Source: Clostridia bacterium
Lineage (GTDB): Bacteria > Bacillota > Clostridia > Oscillospirales > CAG-272
Assembly: GCA_017395885.1 (NCBI GenBank)
Contig: JAFQNM010000293.1
Location: 1 to 10,745 of the forward strand
Length of the DNA stretch: 10,745 bases
Reading direction: 5' to 3'
Below, piece by piece: positions 6,501 through 10,627 of this stretch. Positions within the stretch are counted from its first letter, which is position 1. The number at the start of each line of letters is the position of its first letter. A program made the translations under genes and the position numbers. The notes under the pieces are model-generated. The model had not been told where the DNA came from. It ran no database searches and worked only from the letters and a program-made list of their open reading frames with translations.

Positions 6501-7545
6501 GATGGGAACGGACGTGAATCCCGTTACATATATCCCGGTTTTCAAGGACGTGCTTTCTCTTATTCAGGGTTACGACGTTGAAAGAATGGATATGTCTCTC
6601 GTTTCAGACGTTCTCGATGAAGCTCAAGCGCTCGTTAATCTCTGGATGAAGGAGGACGCTACAACGGAGGAGTGGATGAATGCCTGGCTCTCCTTCGGCG
6701 GAAGAATACTTGACTTTGCGGGTGTTCCTATATCAAATTTCTCGCGAGACGCAAATGCGGTGTTTGTAAAGCTTCCCGAAACGTGGAAAACAAAGAGCAC
6801 CAAGCAAGGATTAAGAGAGGCTCTTCGCGACGGTCTGTTTGAAGACACTCTGTTTGAGAAGTTCTGGAAGCCTTCCGATACAGATGCGAATAAGCTCTAC
6901 CGTGCTATCGTTTCCGGTGATACGGCACGATACAAACAGATAACAAAGAGGCTTGATGAGGAAGGTAAGACGACCAAACAGATGCAGTCTCTTATCGTTA
7001 CCGGTCTCAAGGATAACGACGAGAGGGTATCAGCTGCCGCCGAAGCTAAAAGCTCCGGAGATCTTGCGAAATATGAAAAGCTCTTGAAAGAGATCTCGAA
7101 GGATGGCTTTGCAAGCTCATACGTTGCGAAAGCTGTTGACTCTGTGGTTGCAAAGATGAATGCAGAACCGCCCGAAGAGGACGAGCTCGGCGTTCCGGAT
7201 CCTCGGGAGAATGAAAAATATTCGTCCATTTACAATGCTGACGATATTTTCATTAACCTTGAGGAGGGCGATACCAAAGAGGCGCAGATCGCTATTGATG
7301 ATATTTACATCAACAAGTACAACAAGGCACTTGACGAGCTCGAGGATGACGAGGACGAGGAAGATGCCGTTCGCAAGGCCTACAACAGTATGAGAAGTAT
7401 GATAAGCAGCGAATACCGCGAGCTCTACAAGTCCGGCGACGATGCTGAGAGGGAGCGGATAGAGGAGCTCCTTTTAAGTATTTACGTGAACGGCGAACAG
7501 CTTTACAAAGAAAAAACCATCGAAGGATGGGGAGAGGATGATTAA
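1..7545 (+). CDS. Giant phage polyvalent protein (5' partial): metallopeptidase, LPD3-like, two ART-like domains, coiled coil, helical C-terminal module
   Basis: The reading frame is open from base 1 to the TAA at 7543-7545, giving at least 2514 residues; the true start lies upstream. The GTG at 163 is not a start, because it encodes the V of an HELVH zinc motif. Domains in window residue numbers: metallopeptidase-like 1-185; LPD3/BECR-like 223-467; ART-like 477-635; ART-like 659-917; LPD3/BECR-like 941-1183; coiled coil about 1195-1600; helical module about 1600-2514. This stacking of a protease and toxin-like enzymes in one chain is what is known as a phage polyvalent protein. The family is thought to be carried in the virion and injected to counter host defences. 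The gene sits just upstream of the baseplate and tip genes, which fits a virion protein. The C-terminus is rich in acidic runs such as DDDEDE. The polyvalent class is fairly sure; the activity of any one domain is not shown. Confidence 0.9.
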   Translation, partial: SIAGYNIEFFEDVSDSADRGSYQWSTNTIRLNVAVGTGRGGIDYILGRTLSHELVHSIQRWNAKGYEELESFIIEKMGDSFEGMVSRKMKRLGLEYAEAVDEVIADGCEMMLRNSKSLTEFAKEHRTLFEKICDIVEEFINKIRGAISSLYGESTALHDEARFMELYADELQAVFDKVLSDALNASEAAVDHNLQSNANKKTAEDGGKVQKSAAEKYTEYDKPITVSDIETLRSIGRKSINDFTSEDIQKAQKWAYKFYKELGVKSPFFRAWFGDWRAYDSIPVAVAKIPEYIATNEARKKNRGTVYNSDTKFNDEYGWAIQISREGETNTISHSGDEGLSEMGLAGIRELIENAILLDSEVHEHHRNNKPNEKIAFDHKFYALGETADDSISLYKITVEEYFQSKTEPGNKKFHNLRYIEKIADNIGGRTSGKNRSGGSTNDISAINYSISDLFALVKQYDKEFKPKPVHGLLVEKGNPRKFYHGTNSEFFEFDLKKSGANYGDTSEGLLFFTSKKSAYPDSATDYAREITKKNGGKETVREVYISMQKPLVLDSRGYYTTQAYFDQNSDEIYIKFLSADYDGIIIHNSDKSADDAVLAIVDNAGQVKSATYSEDLSGPTDNIGAFDRGQKDIRYSRGESYGAVRENAATAKKDSEGRKLSHQQMEYFSLSVIRDKRGRLLPVYHGTKSAGFNVFSKSDDIGYFFARSLRTAETYSGTKDIYTPDRSSPDFSGAANYKVYLNITNPLIIEGKGAYWNNLEATDDLVDLDIAIKSIGEDGSCNVKVTTGIKGKTKKHTFKNTKDLYSFFESTFNTELANGMTKYIDMSVADTGKMDVSVQFPWNFEQRRESYDVKKTRDIVRRAYESPNRYDGVIFRNIVDAGTRTKITPDDVYVALKPEQIKSVNNTNPTSAMDIRYSRGEGYEANKKTAENGGKVQYSKEKRTFSYDELVKKDDLEVVVIGKKQQPKTTNGLIDDDYIVKEVKKQCKTLTTNGKPVYYVNVPDIGRNVEIVNDGITHGFSRPKDRKQGKSKPKAIINARVSLELPNILKNSIEINRSSRGSNIDVPFTHVMIGTVALEGTNGEIEFYAVRSMIQERKNQNPLLTEVNILGKLTSLKAKKIGSPTGQVDGNIVALTDGSAYRYSIADLLADVKSVFDDTFSNDVYAHFNMNRRNTKGFSEHLQYSRGEGYDPYAEYHYYENRKVYGESLVDALERTVETQEDQAIIDDYRKVEKEVDEMRTELAALNNEIFETIYTPMDQAEAYRIEGMRNDVKTLNREIRALEKEVKKARDNVTVTEGVIRDPQSSENARNSALIGVVQERQALTRLERTLAAKKSALEDITAQIDEARDPRRMKLEELREKAAKLRREISKADKSLLDLRSTKRFRTLLARERALAIKETKELMGRRQKESAKRQENTVLRQRIWNELQRLDKMLALPSVAKHIPDTMRSTVALLSKAVPGRDVDYDAKIAALEEKLENSTGQEYREARERMAEYLAKKEYAQRVTSALSDFFTSFDEDSPVFDEAVYKEIEALKKEIAGKSLDELDNSELKRLNDVICATKAAIKNADKVFGERRGLAELGMEGTEEVLSASDDTARGPARQKLHDFLEKQKYSMLKPYELFEITGSTVLYERFRKLQAREGVYYRNVNEASEYYKRVAKEHGITDRMLREKFSFTTSEGREIALSINEIMSIYLMKDRAQAMVHLTNPSGGFRFAGGYTVETKKAKAAKTADEKIQAVKYVYKKTSEPVHLTDVDVISIGNMLTKEQKAFANAIQRYMADVLGEKGNEVSMALHDFKKYNDPDYFPIHTDESYRFLSIEKAAGEIQLKNLGFTKDLKYKASGPLVLENMTDVFARHANEMSLYNAFAVELENMKRVLNYSPEGDPGGGMKAALGQALTDEIVDFIKSVNGGLRSESMGVADTMISLNKAARVGASLSVAIQQPSAILRSFAMIDPKYFAGIPGKGSWEEMKKYTATAGIKELGGVDVNTSRAITDQLTELEAKGRTAGANVSKAIAKAAFILPEVGDRMAWISLWNACKREAAQSYHGEAILIEAGKRFDEIVNRTQVYDSVFSRSKLMRSKNTFAKMVTAFMAEPMTTANMVLQAARDFKTGNKAKGIRAIAAVATSILINNALVAIIYAMRDDDEDESYIEKYIEAFLQKMGTDVNPVTYIPVFKDVLSLIQGYDVERMDMSLVSDVLDEAQALVNLWMKEDATTEEWMNAWLSFGGRILDFAGVPISNFSRDANAVFVKLPETWKTKSTKQGLREALRDGLFEDTLFEKFWKPSDTDANKLYRAIVSGDTARYKQITKRLDEEGKTTKQMQSLIVTGLKDNDERVSAAAEAKSSGDLAKYEKLLKEISKDGFASSYVAKAVDSVVAKMNAEPPEEDELGVPDPRENEKYSSIYNADDIFINLEEGDTKEAQIAIDDIYINKYNKALDELEDDEDEEDAVRKAYNSMRSMISSEYRELYKSGDDAERERIEELLLSIYVNGEQLYKEKTIEGWGEDD
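592..630 (+). repeat. Linker repeat copy 1 (ANKKTAEDGGKVQ)
   Basis: This 39-base unit recurs in the same reading frame at 2776-2814, 2184 bases (728 codons) downstream, with 37 of 39 bases identical. The differences are T/C at base 6 of the unit (synonymous) and G/A at base 22 (D to N). It encodes a low-complexity linker and sits just before the first AT-rich LPD3-like cassette. Its inner part is a perfect hairpin, described separately. Confidence 0.93.
598..620 (-). terminator. Antisense intrinsic-terminator-like hairpin, copy 1
   Basis: CCGCCG (605-610), loop AGGA, CGGCGG (615-620) make a perfect 6-bp all-GC stem. Seven A's (598-604) lie on its left side. Read on the minus strand this is a GC stem followed by seven T's, the form of a Rho-independent terminator. 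It lies inside a coding region, so any role would be to stop antisense transcription. It may equally be a by-product of the codons used. Confidence 0.45.
667..1400 (+). other. LPD3/BECR-like polyvalent-associated domain 1
   Basis: The segment opens with TVSDIETLRSIGRKSI, then PFFRAWFGDW, a candidate catalytic SHS motif, the helix ELIENAILLDS, strands with FYALGE, and closes with ISDLFALVKQYDKEFKPK. I recognise this order from polyvalent proteins as a large polyvalent-protein-associated domain with a barnase/EndoU/colicin/RelE-type nuclease-like fold. It is AT-rich (20 of 60 GC at 1081-1140 by hand count) beside GC-rich flanks, which suggests it was acquired as a cassette. The exact family number and any RNase activity are not established. 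Confidence 0.5.
1430..1905 (+). other. ADP-ribosyltransferase-like domain 1 (ART-PolyVal type)
   Basis: The domain starts with RKFYHGTNSEFFEFD (about 1441-1485). YHGT is the nicotinamide-side motif of H-Y-E type ADP-ribosyltransferases. GLLFFTSKKSAYPDSATDYA gives the second, Y/S-containing motif. YDGIII followed by GQVKS (Q at 1819) occupies the end position where family members show xQIKS. It ends with GAFDRGQKDIRYSRG, a typical tail of this group. The expected reaction is transfer of ADP-ribose from NAD to a host target. The third catalytic residue is uncertain, because this copy has GQVKS where the second copy has EQIKS. Confidence 0.65.
1897..1923 (+). repeat. Interdomain tag 1 (DIRYSRGES)
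   Basis: This is the first of three YSRGE tags, between ART-like domain 1 and ART-like domain 2. DIRYS is a usual end of ART-like domains in polyvalent proteins. The tag is a candidate processing site (inference). Confidence 0.7.
1975..2751 (+). other. ADP-ribosyltransferase-like domain 2 (ART-PolyVal type)
   Basis: RKLSHQQMEYF and the strand RLLPVYHGT (YHGT at 2053-2064) are the classic lead-in and first catalytic motif of polyvalent ADP-ribosyltransferases. GYFFARSLRTAETY forms the second motif, and YDGVIFRNI with ALKPEQIKS (about 2686-2712) the end. It finishes with MDIRYSRG. It is longer than ART-like domain 1 because of an insertion around 2290-2560 with several lysine- and aspartate-rich strands. 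Its motifs are more complete than those of copy 1, so it is the better candidate for an active enzyme. Confidence 0.7.
2743..2775 (+). repeat. Interdomain tag 2 (DIRYSRGEGYE)
   Basis: This is the second YSRGE tag. Bases 2752-2774 match 3553-3575 at 17 of 23 positions, and all six differences are synonymous. The two tags flank the second AT-rich cassette. Confidence 0.75.
2776..2814 (+). repeat. Linker repeat copy 2 (ANKKTAENGGKVQ)
   Basis: This is the second copy of the 39-base unit at 592-630 (37 of 39 identical, same frame). It directly follows tag 2 and directly precedes the second AT-rich LPD3-like cassette, so each such cassette has this element at its entry. Confidence 0.93.
2782..2804 (-). 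terminator. Antisense intrinsic-terminator-like hairpin, copy 2
   Basis: CCGCCG (2789-2794), loop AGAA, CGGCGG (2799-2804) with seven A's at 2782-2788. It has the same stem and tail as copy 1, and only the loop differs by one base. On the minus strand it is a GC stem followed by seven T's. Confidence 0.45.
2821..3549 (+). other. LPD3/BECR-like polyvalent-associated domain 2
   Basis: FSYDELVKKDD is followed by YYVNVPDIGRNVEIVNDG, the candidate catalytic THGFSR, the helix LPNILKNSIEIN, strands THVMIGTVAL and EFYAVRSMI, and the closing SIADLLADVKSVF. The order matches domain 1 (SHS / ELIENAILLDS / FYALGE / ISDLFALVK), so the two are probably divergent members of one fold. I recognise the pattern as an LPD3-type domain seen in Firmicutes phage polyvalent proteins. 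GC is near 30% across the segment (18-20 of 60 in the lines counted), far below its flanks. RNase activity is inferred from fold resemblance only. Confidence 0.5.
3547..3576 (+). repeat. Interdomain tag 3 (LQYSRGEGYD)
   Basis: This is the third YSRGE tag. It closes the second AT-rich cassette and opens the coiled-coil region (GYDPYAEYHYYENRK). It has the same peptide as tag 2 but different codons. Confidence 0.7.
3583..4800 (+). other. Long coiled-coil region of the polyvalent protein
   Basis: The region is dense in heptad-like charged and leucine-rich helix, for example VEKEVDEMRTELAALNNEI, REIRALEKEVKKARDNV, LEELREKAAKLRREI and IAALEEKLENS. It is broken near 4320-4400 by a short segment (LPSVAKHIPDTMRSTVALL). 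A region of this kind would give an extended shape or mediate oligomerisation, linking the N-terminal effector part to the C-terminal module. GC content returns to the high level of the later genes. Confidence 0.8.
4801..7545 (+). other. Helical C-terminal module of the polyvalent protein (LPD38-like, candidate virion or ejection part)
   Basis: This runs for about 915 residues. Recognisable stretches are LSINEIMSIYLMKDRAQAM, NDPDYFPIHTDE, SLSVAIQQPSAILRSFAMID, NPVTYIPVFKDVLSLIQGYD and VERMDMSLVSDVLDEA. I know this series from the C-terminal ends of very large gut-phage proteins, and the nearest named family I can offer is LPD38 (uncertain). One strongly hydrophobic helix lies at 6370-6441, followed directly by RDDDEDE. 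The end is acidic (LDELEDDEDEEDA). The probable role is a structural or membrane-contacting part of the injected protein; no enzyme motif was seen. Confidence 0.6.
6370..6441 (+). other. Membrane-like hydrophobic helix in the C-terminal module
   Basis: RAIAAVATSILINNALVAII (20 residues, from 6370) and the YAM after it form a nearly uncharged 23-residue stretch. Basic residues precede it and an acidic run (RDDDEDE) follows. Length and composition fit one transmembrane or membrane-inserting helix. The only other segments in the 2514 residues that I judged comparable are shorter and broken by charges. Confidence 0.6.
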
Positions 7546-7550
7546 ATTTT

Positions 7551-8468
7551 ATGGCAAAATATACTCTTGACGTGACCAAGCGTGGGCGGCAGTTCACGAT
7601 AGAGGGCCTGCACGTTGGAGACAACGGCTTCAGAACGTTTGTGTTCTGCTTCATTATGGGAGGGGCGCCTTTTCCCCTCCCTGAGGGGTGCATTGCTACC
7701 CTCTTTGCCTATCTTCCCGGAGGGGTGACGGTGTACGACTCGTGCACCGTTTTGGGAGATATGGTTGTTTATAATCTCGTCGGTGGAGACGACTCTGAGA
7801 CGTCGATCACTTCCGTTCCAGGTATTGTTGAATGTGAGATCCGCATAACCTCACAGTCCGGCGAGGTGCTTACGAGCCCGAAATTCTCAATGCTTATCGA
7901 TTCTGTTCTTCAGGATGATAATGCAATAGCGGCTCAACCATCGTTTTCGGCGCTGACCGATGCGCTCATTCGAGTGCTGGAGGCTGAGAACGGGCTTTCT
8001 TCAAAGGTAGATAAGGTGGACGGTACGCCCGGAAATCTCGTTGTTTTCGGTGAAGATGGCGCTTTGAAGGATGGTGGAAAGATTCCCGAAGGCGGCGGTG
8101 GCAACATTGCTTCATACGTTTTTGTTTACGACAGCGAGGGCACCAGAGAATATGACGAGGCCAACAAGCAGAGCCTTGAGAGCCTTATTGCTGCTGTTGA
8201 GGAAGGAAAGCATATCTCTGTATATATTGATTATGACGGAACTCTTTTGCCCGGCGCATTTGATAACGGTGACACCGTTGCTTCCATCTTCCCCAATGGA
8301 GGCGGCTACGTCAGCATCAGAAAAATGACAAACAGGATAGTATACTCCGAAAAGGATAACTACTCAGGCTCCTTCTCCGAGACAGGCATCATTCCTGCAT
8401 CGCAGAAGGCTACGGCCGAGTGGGTGAAGGCTCTTATCGAGACAAGCATTACGGAGGGGGCGTGGTAA
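7551..8468 (+). CDS. BppU-type baseplate upper protein
   Basis: The gene encodes 305 residues. The N-terminal 140 or so (MAKYTLDVTKRG, then FVFCFIMGGAPFPLPEG, VECEIRITSQSGEVLTSPKF) match the pattern of the baseplate upper protein family (BppU, formerly DUF2479), which anchors receptor-binding proteins to the baseplate of Gram-positive phages. A fibre-like hinge follows (GTPGNLVVFGEDGALKDGGK, about 8024-8080), then a glycine run and a variable C-terminal domain with no family I can name. The start ATG at 7551 lies five bases after the previous stop; GGAGAGG at 7531-7537 is the likely ribosome-binding site, at a rather long 13-base spacing. It is cotranscribed with the genes on both sides. Confidence 0.82.
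   Translation: MAKYTLDVTKRGRQFTIEGLHVGDNGFRTFVFCFIMGGAPFPLPEGCIATLFAYLPGGVTVYDSCTVLGDMVVYNLVGGDDSETSITSVPGIVECEIRITSQSGEVLTSPKFSMLIDSVLQDDNAIAAQPSFSALTDALIRVLEAENGLSSKVDKVDGTPGNLVVFGEDGALKDGGKIPEGGGGNIASYVFVYDSEGTREYDEANKQSLESLIAAVEEGKHISVYIDYDGTLLPGAFDNGDTVASIFPNGGGYVSIRKMTNRIVYSEKDNYSGSFSETGIIPASQKATAEWVKALIETSITEGAW
7658..7688 (+). promoter_or_regulatory. Two overlapping, mutually exclusive hairpins in the BppU gene
   Basis: GGGAGGGG (7658-7665) pairs perfectly with CCCCTCCC (7674-7681) across an 8-base loop. CCCCTC (7674-7679) can instead pair with GAGGGG (7683-7688) across a 3-base loop. The two use the same C-tract, as in switches, but the sequence also encodes the family segment GGAPFPLPEG, so coding constraint may explain it. 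No T-run follows. Confidence 0.25.
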
Positions 8469-8469
8469 T

Positions 8470-8982
8470 ATGGCAACGGCAAAGGAAAAGCTTACGGCTC
8501 TTGCGGATGCTATCCGTGAAAAGACAGGGGAGGCAGGTCTTCTCTCTCTTGACGATATGACTTCTCTCGTATCGGCTCTTGAGGTCGGCGGCGGTCTGCC
8601 CTCGGGCTGGGCAACAGGTCAGTTCAACACTACCCCTGCCACGATGTACGGCGAATTTGAGATAGATCACGGTCTCGGGGCTGTACCCAACGTGGTGATG
8701 ATATTCTGCGAGAACAAAACTCTTGCAGGTTACGTTGTAAAGGGTGTTTTAAGGCTCAATTATCTGGAGGAATACGTTGAGGAGGAAGACCTCTACTATC
8801 CTGCCATCAGCTCCGGGCGAATGATCTACTGCAATTCGGGCGGCACCAATCTTATGCAGGCAGGCGACAGCGGTGTCGGTCTTGACACGGACAGGACTAT
8901 ACACATCCCCAAGGGTGGCGCAAACGTGATGTATCTGCCTGCATTTACATACAGGTGGCTTGCCATCAGGCTGGAGGTGTGA
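8470..8982 (+). CDS. Tail-tip or receptor-binding protein
   Basis: The gene encodes 170 residues. The N-terminal helix KLTALADAIREKTGEAGLLS followed by LDDM is a widespread opening of Firmicutes phage tail-tip proteins and probably attaches to the baseplate. It is followed by a beta-rich domain containing FEIDHGLGAVPNVVMIF; HGLG-x-xP is typical of fibre and receptor-binding domains. No enzymatic motif is visible. The ATG lies one base after the BppU stop, and GGAGG at 8453-8457 serves as ribosome-binding site. With BppU it would form the host-contact unit. The tail-module assignment is firm; receptor binding itself is inferred. Confidence 0.7.
   Translation: MATAKEKLTALADAIREKTGEAGLLSLDDMTSLVSALEVGGGLPSGWATGQFNTTPATMYGEFEIDHGLGAVPNVVMIFCENKTLAGYVVKGVLRLNYLEEYVEEEDLYYPAISSGRMIYCNSGGTNLMQAGDSGVGLDTDRTIHIPKGGANVMYLPAFTYRWLAIRLEV
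8973..8977 (+). promoter_or_regulatory. Ribosome-binding site setting the start at 8985
   Basis: GGAGG lies seven bases before the ATG at 8985. It favours this start over an upstream in-frame one at 8955, which would overlap the previous gene by 28 bases. Confidence 0.8.
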
Positions 8983-8984
8983 TT

Positions 8985-9155
8985 ATGCTTCGATATTACA
9001 AGAAGACCGAGGGAGAGAAACTGCTTCTCATCGGCATCGGTGAAGGTGGCGATGAGATATCCCGTGAGGAGTACGATGCTCTCCTTGAGGAAATAAGGAA
9101 TACGCCTATTGTACTTCCTGAGGCGGAGGAGGTTACTGCCGATGGATCAGATTGA
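8985..9155 (+). CDS. Small conserved tail-module protein
   Basis: The gene encodes 56 residues beginning MLRYYKKTEGEKLLLIGIG, followed by EGGDEISREEYDALLEEI. I recognise the G-x-G-GG-x-EI-s-x-EEY-x-x-L pattern from small proteins encoded after tail-fibre genes in Firmicutes phages, but know no assigned function. There is no signal peptide or membrane segment; it is a short strand pair followed by an acidic helix. It starts two bases after the tip gene's stop and its last 14 bases overlap the next gene, so translation is probably coupled. Confidence 0.7.
   Translation: MLRYYKKTEGEKLLLIGIGEGGDEISREEYDALLEEIRNTPIVLPEAEEVTADGSD
9127..9132 (+). promoter_or_regulatory. Ribosome-binding site setting the start at 9142
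   Basis: AGGAGG lies nine bases before the ATG at 9142, inside the end of the previous gene. It favours this start over a TTG at 9109, which would add an arginine-rich stretch ahead of the membrane helix. Confidence 0.75.
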
Positions 9156-9483
9156 TACTCAGACAGTTTGGTCGGTGCTTTTTGCAATCGCTGCGGCTAT
9201 AGTTCTCATTGCAAATGCAATTGAGAAGATAGTTAAGGTGGCAAAGGCGGCAAGGGCTCCGGGCGACAGGCAGGATGAGCGGATTTCGGCCGTAGAAGGA
9301 AGGCTTGATAAAGTGGAGAGAATGCTTGTCAACGATGATACACGGCTTCGTGACATCAAAAAGGGAGATCACGCAATGCAGAGAGCGCTTCTCGCACTAC
9401 TTGCTCACGGCATTGACGGAAATAATATAAAGCAGTTGCAGGATGCCGAATTAGAGCTTAAGAATTATTTGATTGAAAAATAA
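9142..9483 (+). CDS. XhlA-like membrane-anchored coiled-coil protein
   Basis: The gene encodes 113 residues. A single membrane helix occupies about residues 9-25 (VWSVLFAIAAAIVLIAN), then a basic stretch (KIVKVAKAARA), then a coiled coil (DERISAVEGRLDKVERMLV), and a C-terminal segment with LLAHGIDGNNIKQLQDAELE and a following LKNYLIEK. This tail is common in Clostridia phage proteins found just before the holin. The layout resembles XhlA-type proteins, which assist holin-endolysin lysis, though here the membrane helix is at the N-terminus. It lies directly upstream of the holin gene, with an 11-base gap. A role in lysis is inferred from position; a structural role is also possible. Confidence 0.65.
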   Translation: MDQIDTQTVWSVLFAIAAAIVLIANAIEKIVKVAKAARAPGDRQDERISAVEGRLDKVERMLVNDDTRLRDIKKGDHAMQRALLALLAHGIDGNNIKQLQDAELELKNYLIEK

Positions 9484-9494
9484 AGGAGAAAAAT

Positions 9495-9806
9495 ATGGAA
9501 AACTTTTTGACTTGTATCGAAAACTACCTTGTGGTATTGGTTGTTCTCGCCTGCCTGTGTGTGGGCTTCATCATCAAGCATCTTATTCCCGGGGATAAGA
9601 TCAACAAATTTATTCCTCTTATAATGGCGCTCCTCGGAGTGTTCCTCAATGTGTGGATCAACAGCTGGGCCTTTTCTCCCGTCATACTTCTCGGAGGTCT
9701 GCTCTCGGGACTGGCATCAACGGGTCTGCATCAGGTATTTAAGCAATTTATTGAATCGGACATAGGCGATATCATAAAGGGTATTCTAAGAGGAGGCAGA
9801 ACATGA
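9495..9806 (+). CDS. Phage holin, Hol44 type
   Basis: The gene encodes 103 residues with three hydrophobic segments: about 11-27 (YLVVLVVLACLCVGFII), 39-56 (with IPLIMALLGVFLNVWIN) and 59-78 (AFSPVILLGGLLSGLASTGL). A short tail with IKGILRGGRT follows. CVGFIIKH, GVFLNVWIN and GLASTGLHQ are hallmarks of the Hol44 holin family. Holins accumulate in the host membrane and open it at a set time, giving the endolysin access to the wall. AGGAG at 9484-9488, six bases before the ATG, is a strong ribosome-binding site. The stop overlaps the amidase start as ATGA (9803-9806), so holin and amidase are translationally coupled. Confidence 0.88.
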   Translation: MENFLTCIENYLVVLVVLACLCVGFIIKHLIPGDKINKFIPLIMALLGVFLNVWINSWAFSPVILLGGLLSGLASTGLHQVFKQFIESDIGDIIKGILRGGRT

Positions 9807-10549
9807 GCAATTCAAATCTTGCTACGATGAAAGTTCCTGCTTATTTCGGGAACTACACCAAAGGAAGAACGACAGAGATAACAGAAATAACGCTTCATCA
9901 CGTTGCGGCGGTCGTATCTGCGCAGAGATGCGGCGAAGAATTTCAGCGAGTTGGAAGAGAAGGCAGCTCACACTACGGCATAGGCAATGACGGAACTATC
10001 GCTCTTTATGTCGATGAATGCGATACTGCATGGGCTAACAGCAATTGGGAAGCCAACTGCAGGTCGATTTCAATAGAAACATCAAACTCGGCCACAGGTG
10101 GAGACTGGCCCGTTTCCGGCGCCGCTCTTAACAGCCTTATTCGTCTTTGTGCTGATATAGCGAAGAGAAACAATCTCGGAAAGCTCGTTAAAGGCAAAAA
10201 TCTTTGTTGGCACTCTATGTATGCCGCTACAACCTGCCCCGGCAACTATCTGCGATCAAAGATAGATTACATAGCAAGAGAAGCAAACAAGCTGAATGGA
10301 TATTATGACGGCACTCTCGCAGGTAACGATATTCCCCGTGGCACCGATGATCTCGTTCTGTACTTCAAGGGGCTTTCGAGAAACGGCAGGACAGGTACAA
10401 ATCAGTGGGGTTACGAGGTAGCCATTGACAAAAACGGTGTTGCTCTTGAGGATCCTCATTATTCGGGCAATACGAAAATCCCTGCAGGCGGCAAGGTACT
10501 TTCCGGCCACGGCAAGGCAGGAGCGTGGATCAAGGCGAACATCAAGTAG
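9803..10549 (+). CDS. Endolysin: N-acetylmuramoyl-L-alanine amidase (Amidase_2), ending at an in-frame TAG
   Basis: The gene encodes 248 residues to the TAG. The catalytic domain (about 1-165) is a zinc amidase of the T7-lysozyme type, cutting the bond between muramic acid and the peptide stem. Likely zinc ligands are H32 (ITLHHVA), H137 (CWHSMY) and C145 (TTCPG). The 8-residue H-to-C spacing equals that of T7 lysozyme. SSHYGIGNDG and SIETSNSATGGDWPVS are typical of Firmicutes phage endolysins. Residues 179-248 form the start of a beta-rich C-terminal domain (TNQWGYEVAIDKNGV, IPAGGKVLSGHG), probably wall-binding. AGGAGG at 9791-9796, six bases upstream, sets the start. The same frame stays open after the TAG and encodes the rest of this domain plus a second copy, so the natural product may be longer. 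Confidence 0.85.
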   Translation: MSNSNLATMKVPAYFGNYTKGRTTEITEITLHHVAAVVSAQRCGEEFQRVGREGSSHYGIGNDGTIALYVDECDTAWANSNWEANCRSISIETSNSATGGDWPVSGAALNSLIRLCADIAKRNNLGKLVKGKNLCWHSMYAATTCPGNYLRSKIDYIAREANKLNGYYDGTLAGNDIPRGTDDLVLYFKGLSRNGRTGTNQWGYEVAIDKNGVALEDPHYSGNTKIPAGGKVLSGHGKAGAWIKANIK

Positions 10550-10627
10550 GGGTATCACGTTTGGTTTGAGACCTCGGCGCACGTTACAAAAGGAATCTGC
10601 CGCTCGGTTTCACATTTTAACGGCATC
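10337..10627 (+). repeat. C-terminal domain repeat 1 of the endolysin (contains the TAG)
   Basis: This is a 97-codon unit beginning RGTDDLVLYFKG and containing TNQWGYEVAIDKNG, IPAGGKVLSGHG, WIKANIK, the TAG at 10547, then GYHVWFETS. The next unit starts with the matching RGADELVIYNKG at 10628. The TAG falls before the last strands of the unit. Confidence 0.75.
10547..10549 (+). other. In-frame amber codon within the endolysin C-terminal domain
   Basis: The context is AAG TAG GGG. It is the only TAG stop in the window: the other six genes end in TAA (three) or TGA (three). One base change from CAG, AAG, GAG, TGG or TAC would give it. Confidence 0.9.

Noticed and set aside
8955..8984. Longer start for the small tail-module protein
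   Set aside because: It overlaps the tip gene, while GGAGG at 8973-8977 is well placed for the ATG at 8985.
9109..9141. Longer TTG start for the XhlA-like protein
   Set aside because: It would add an arginine run before the membrane helix; AGGAGG at 9127-9132 is well placed for the ATG at 9142.
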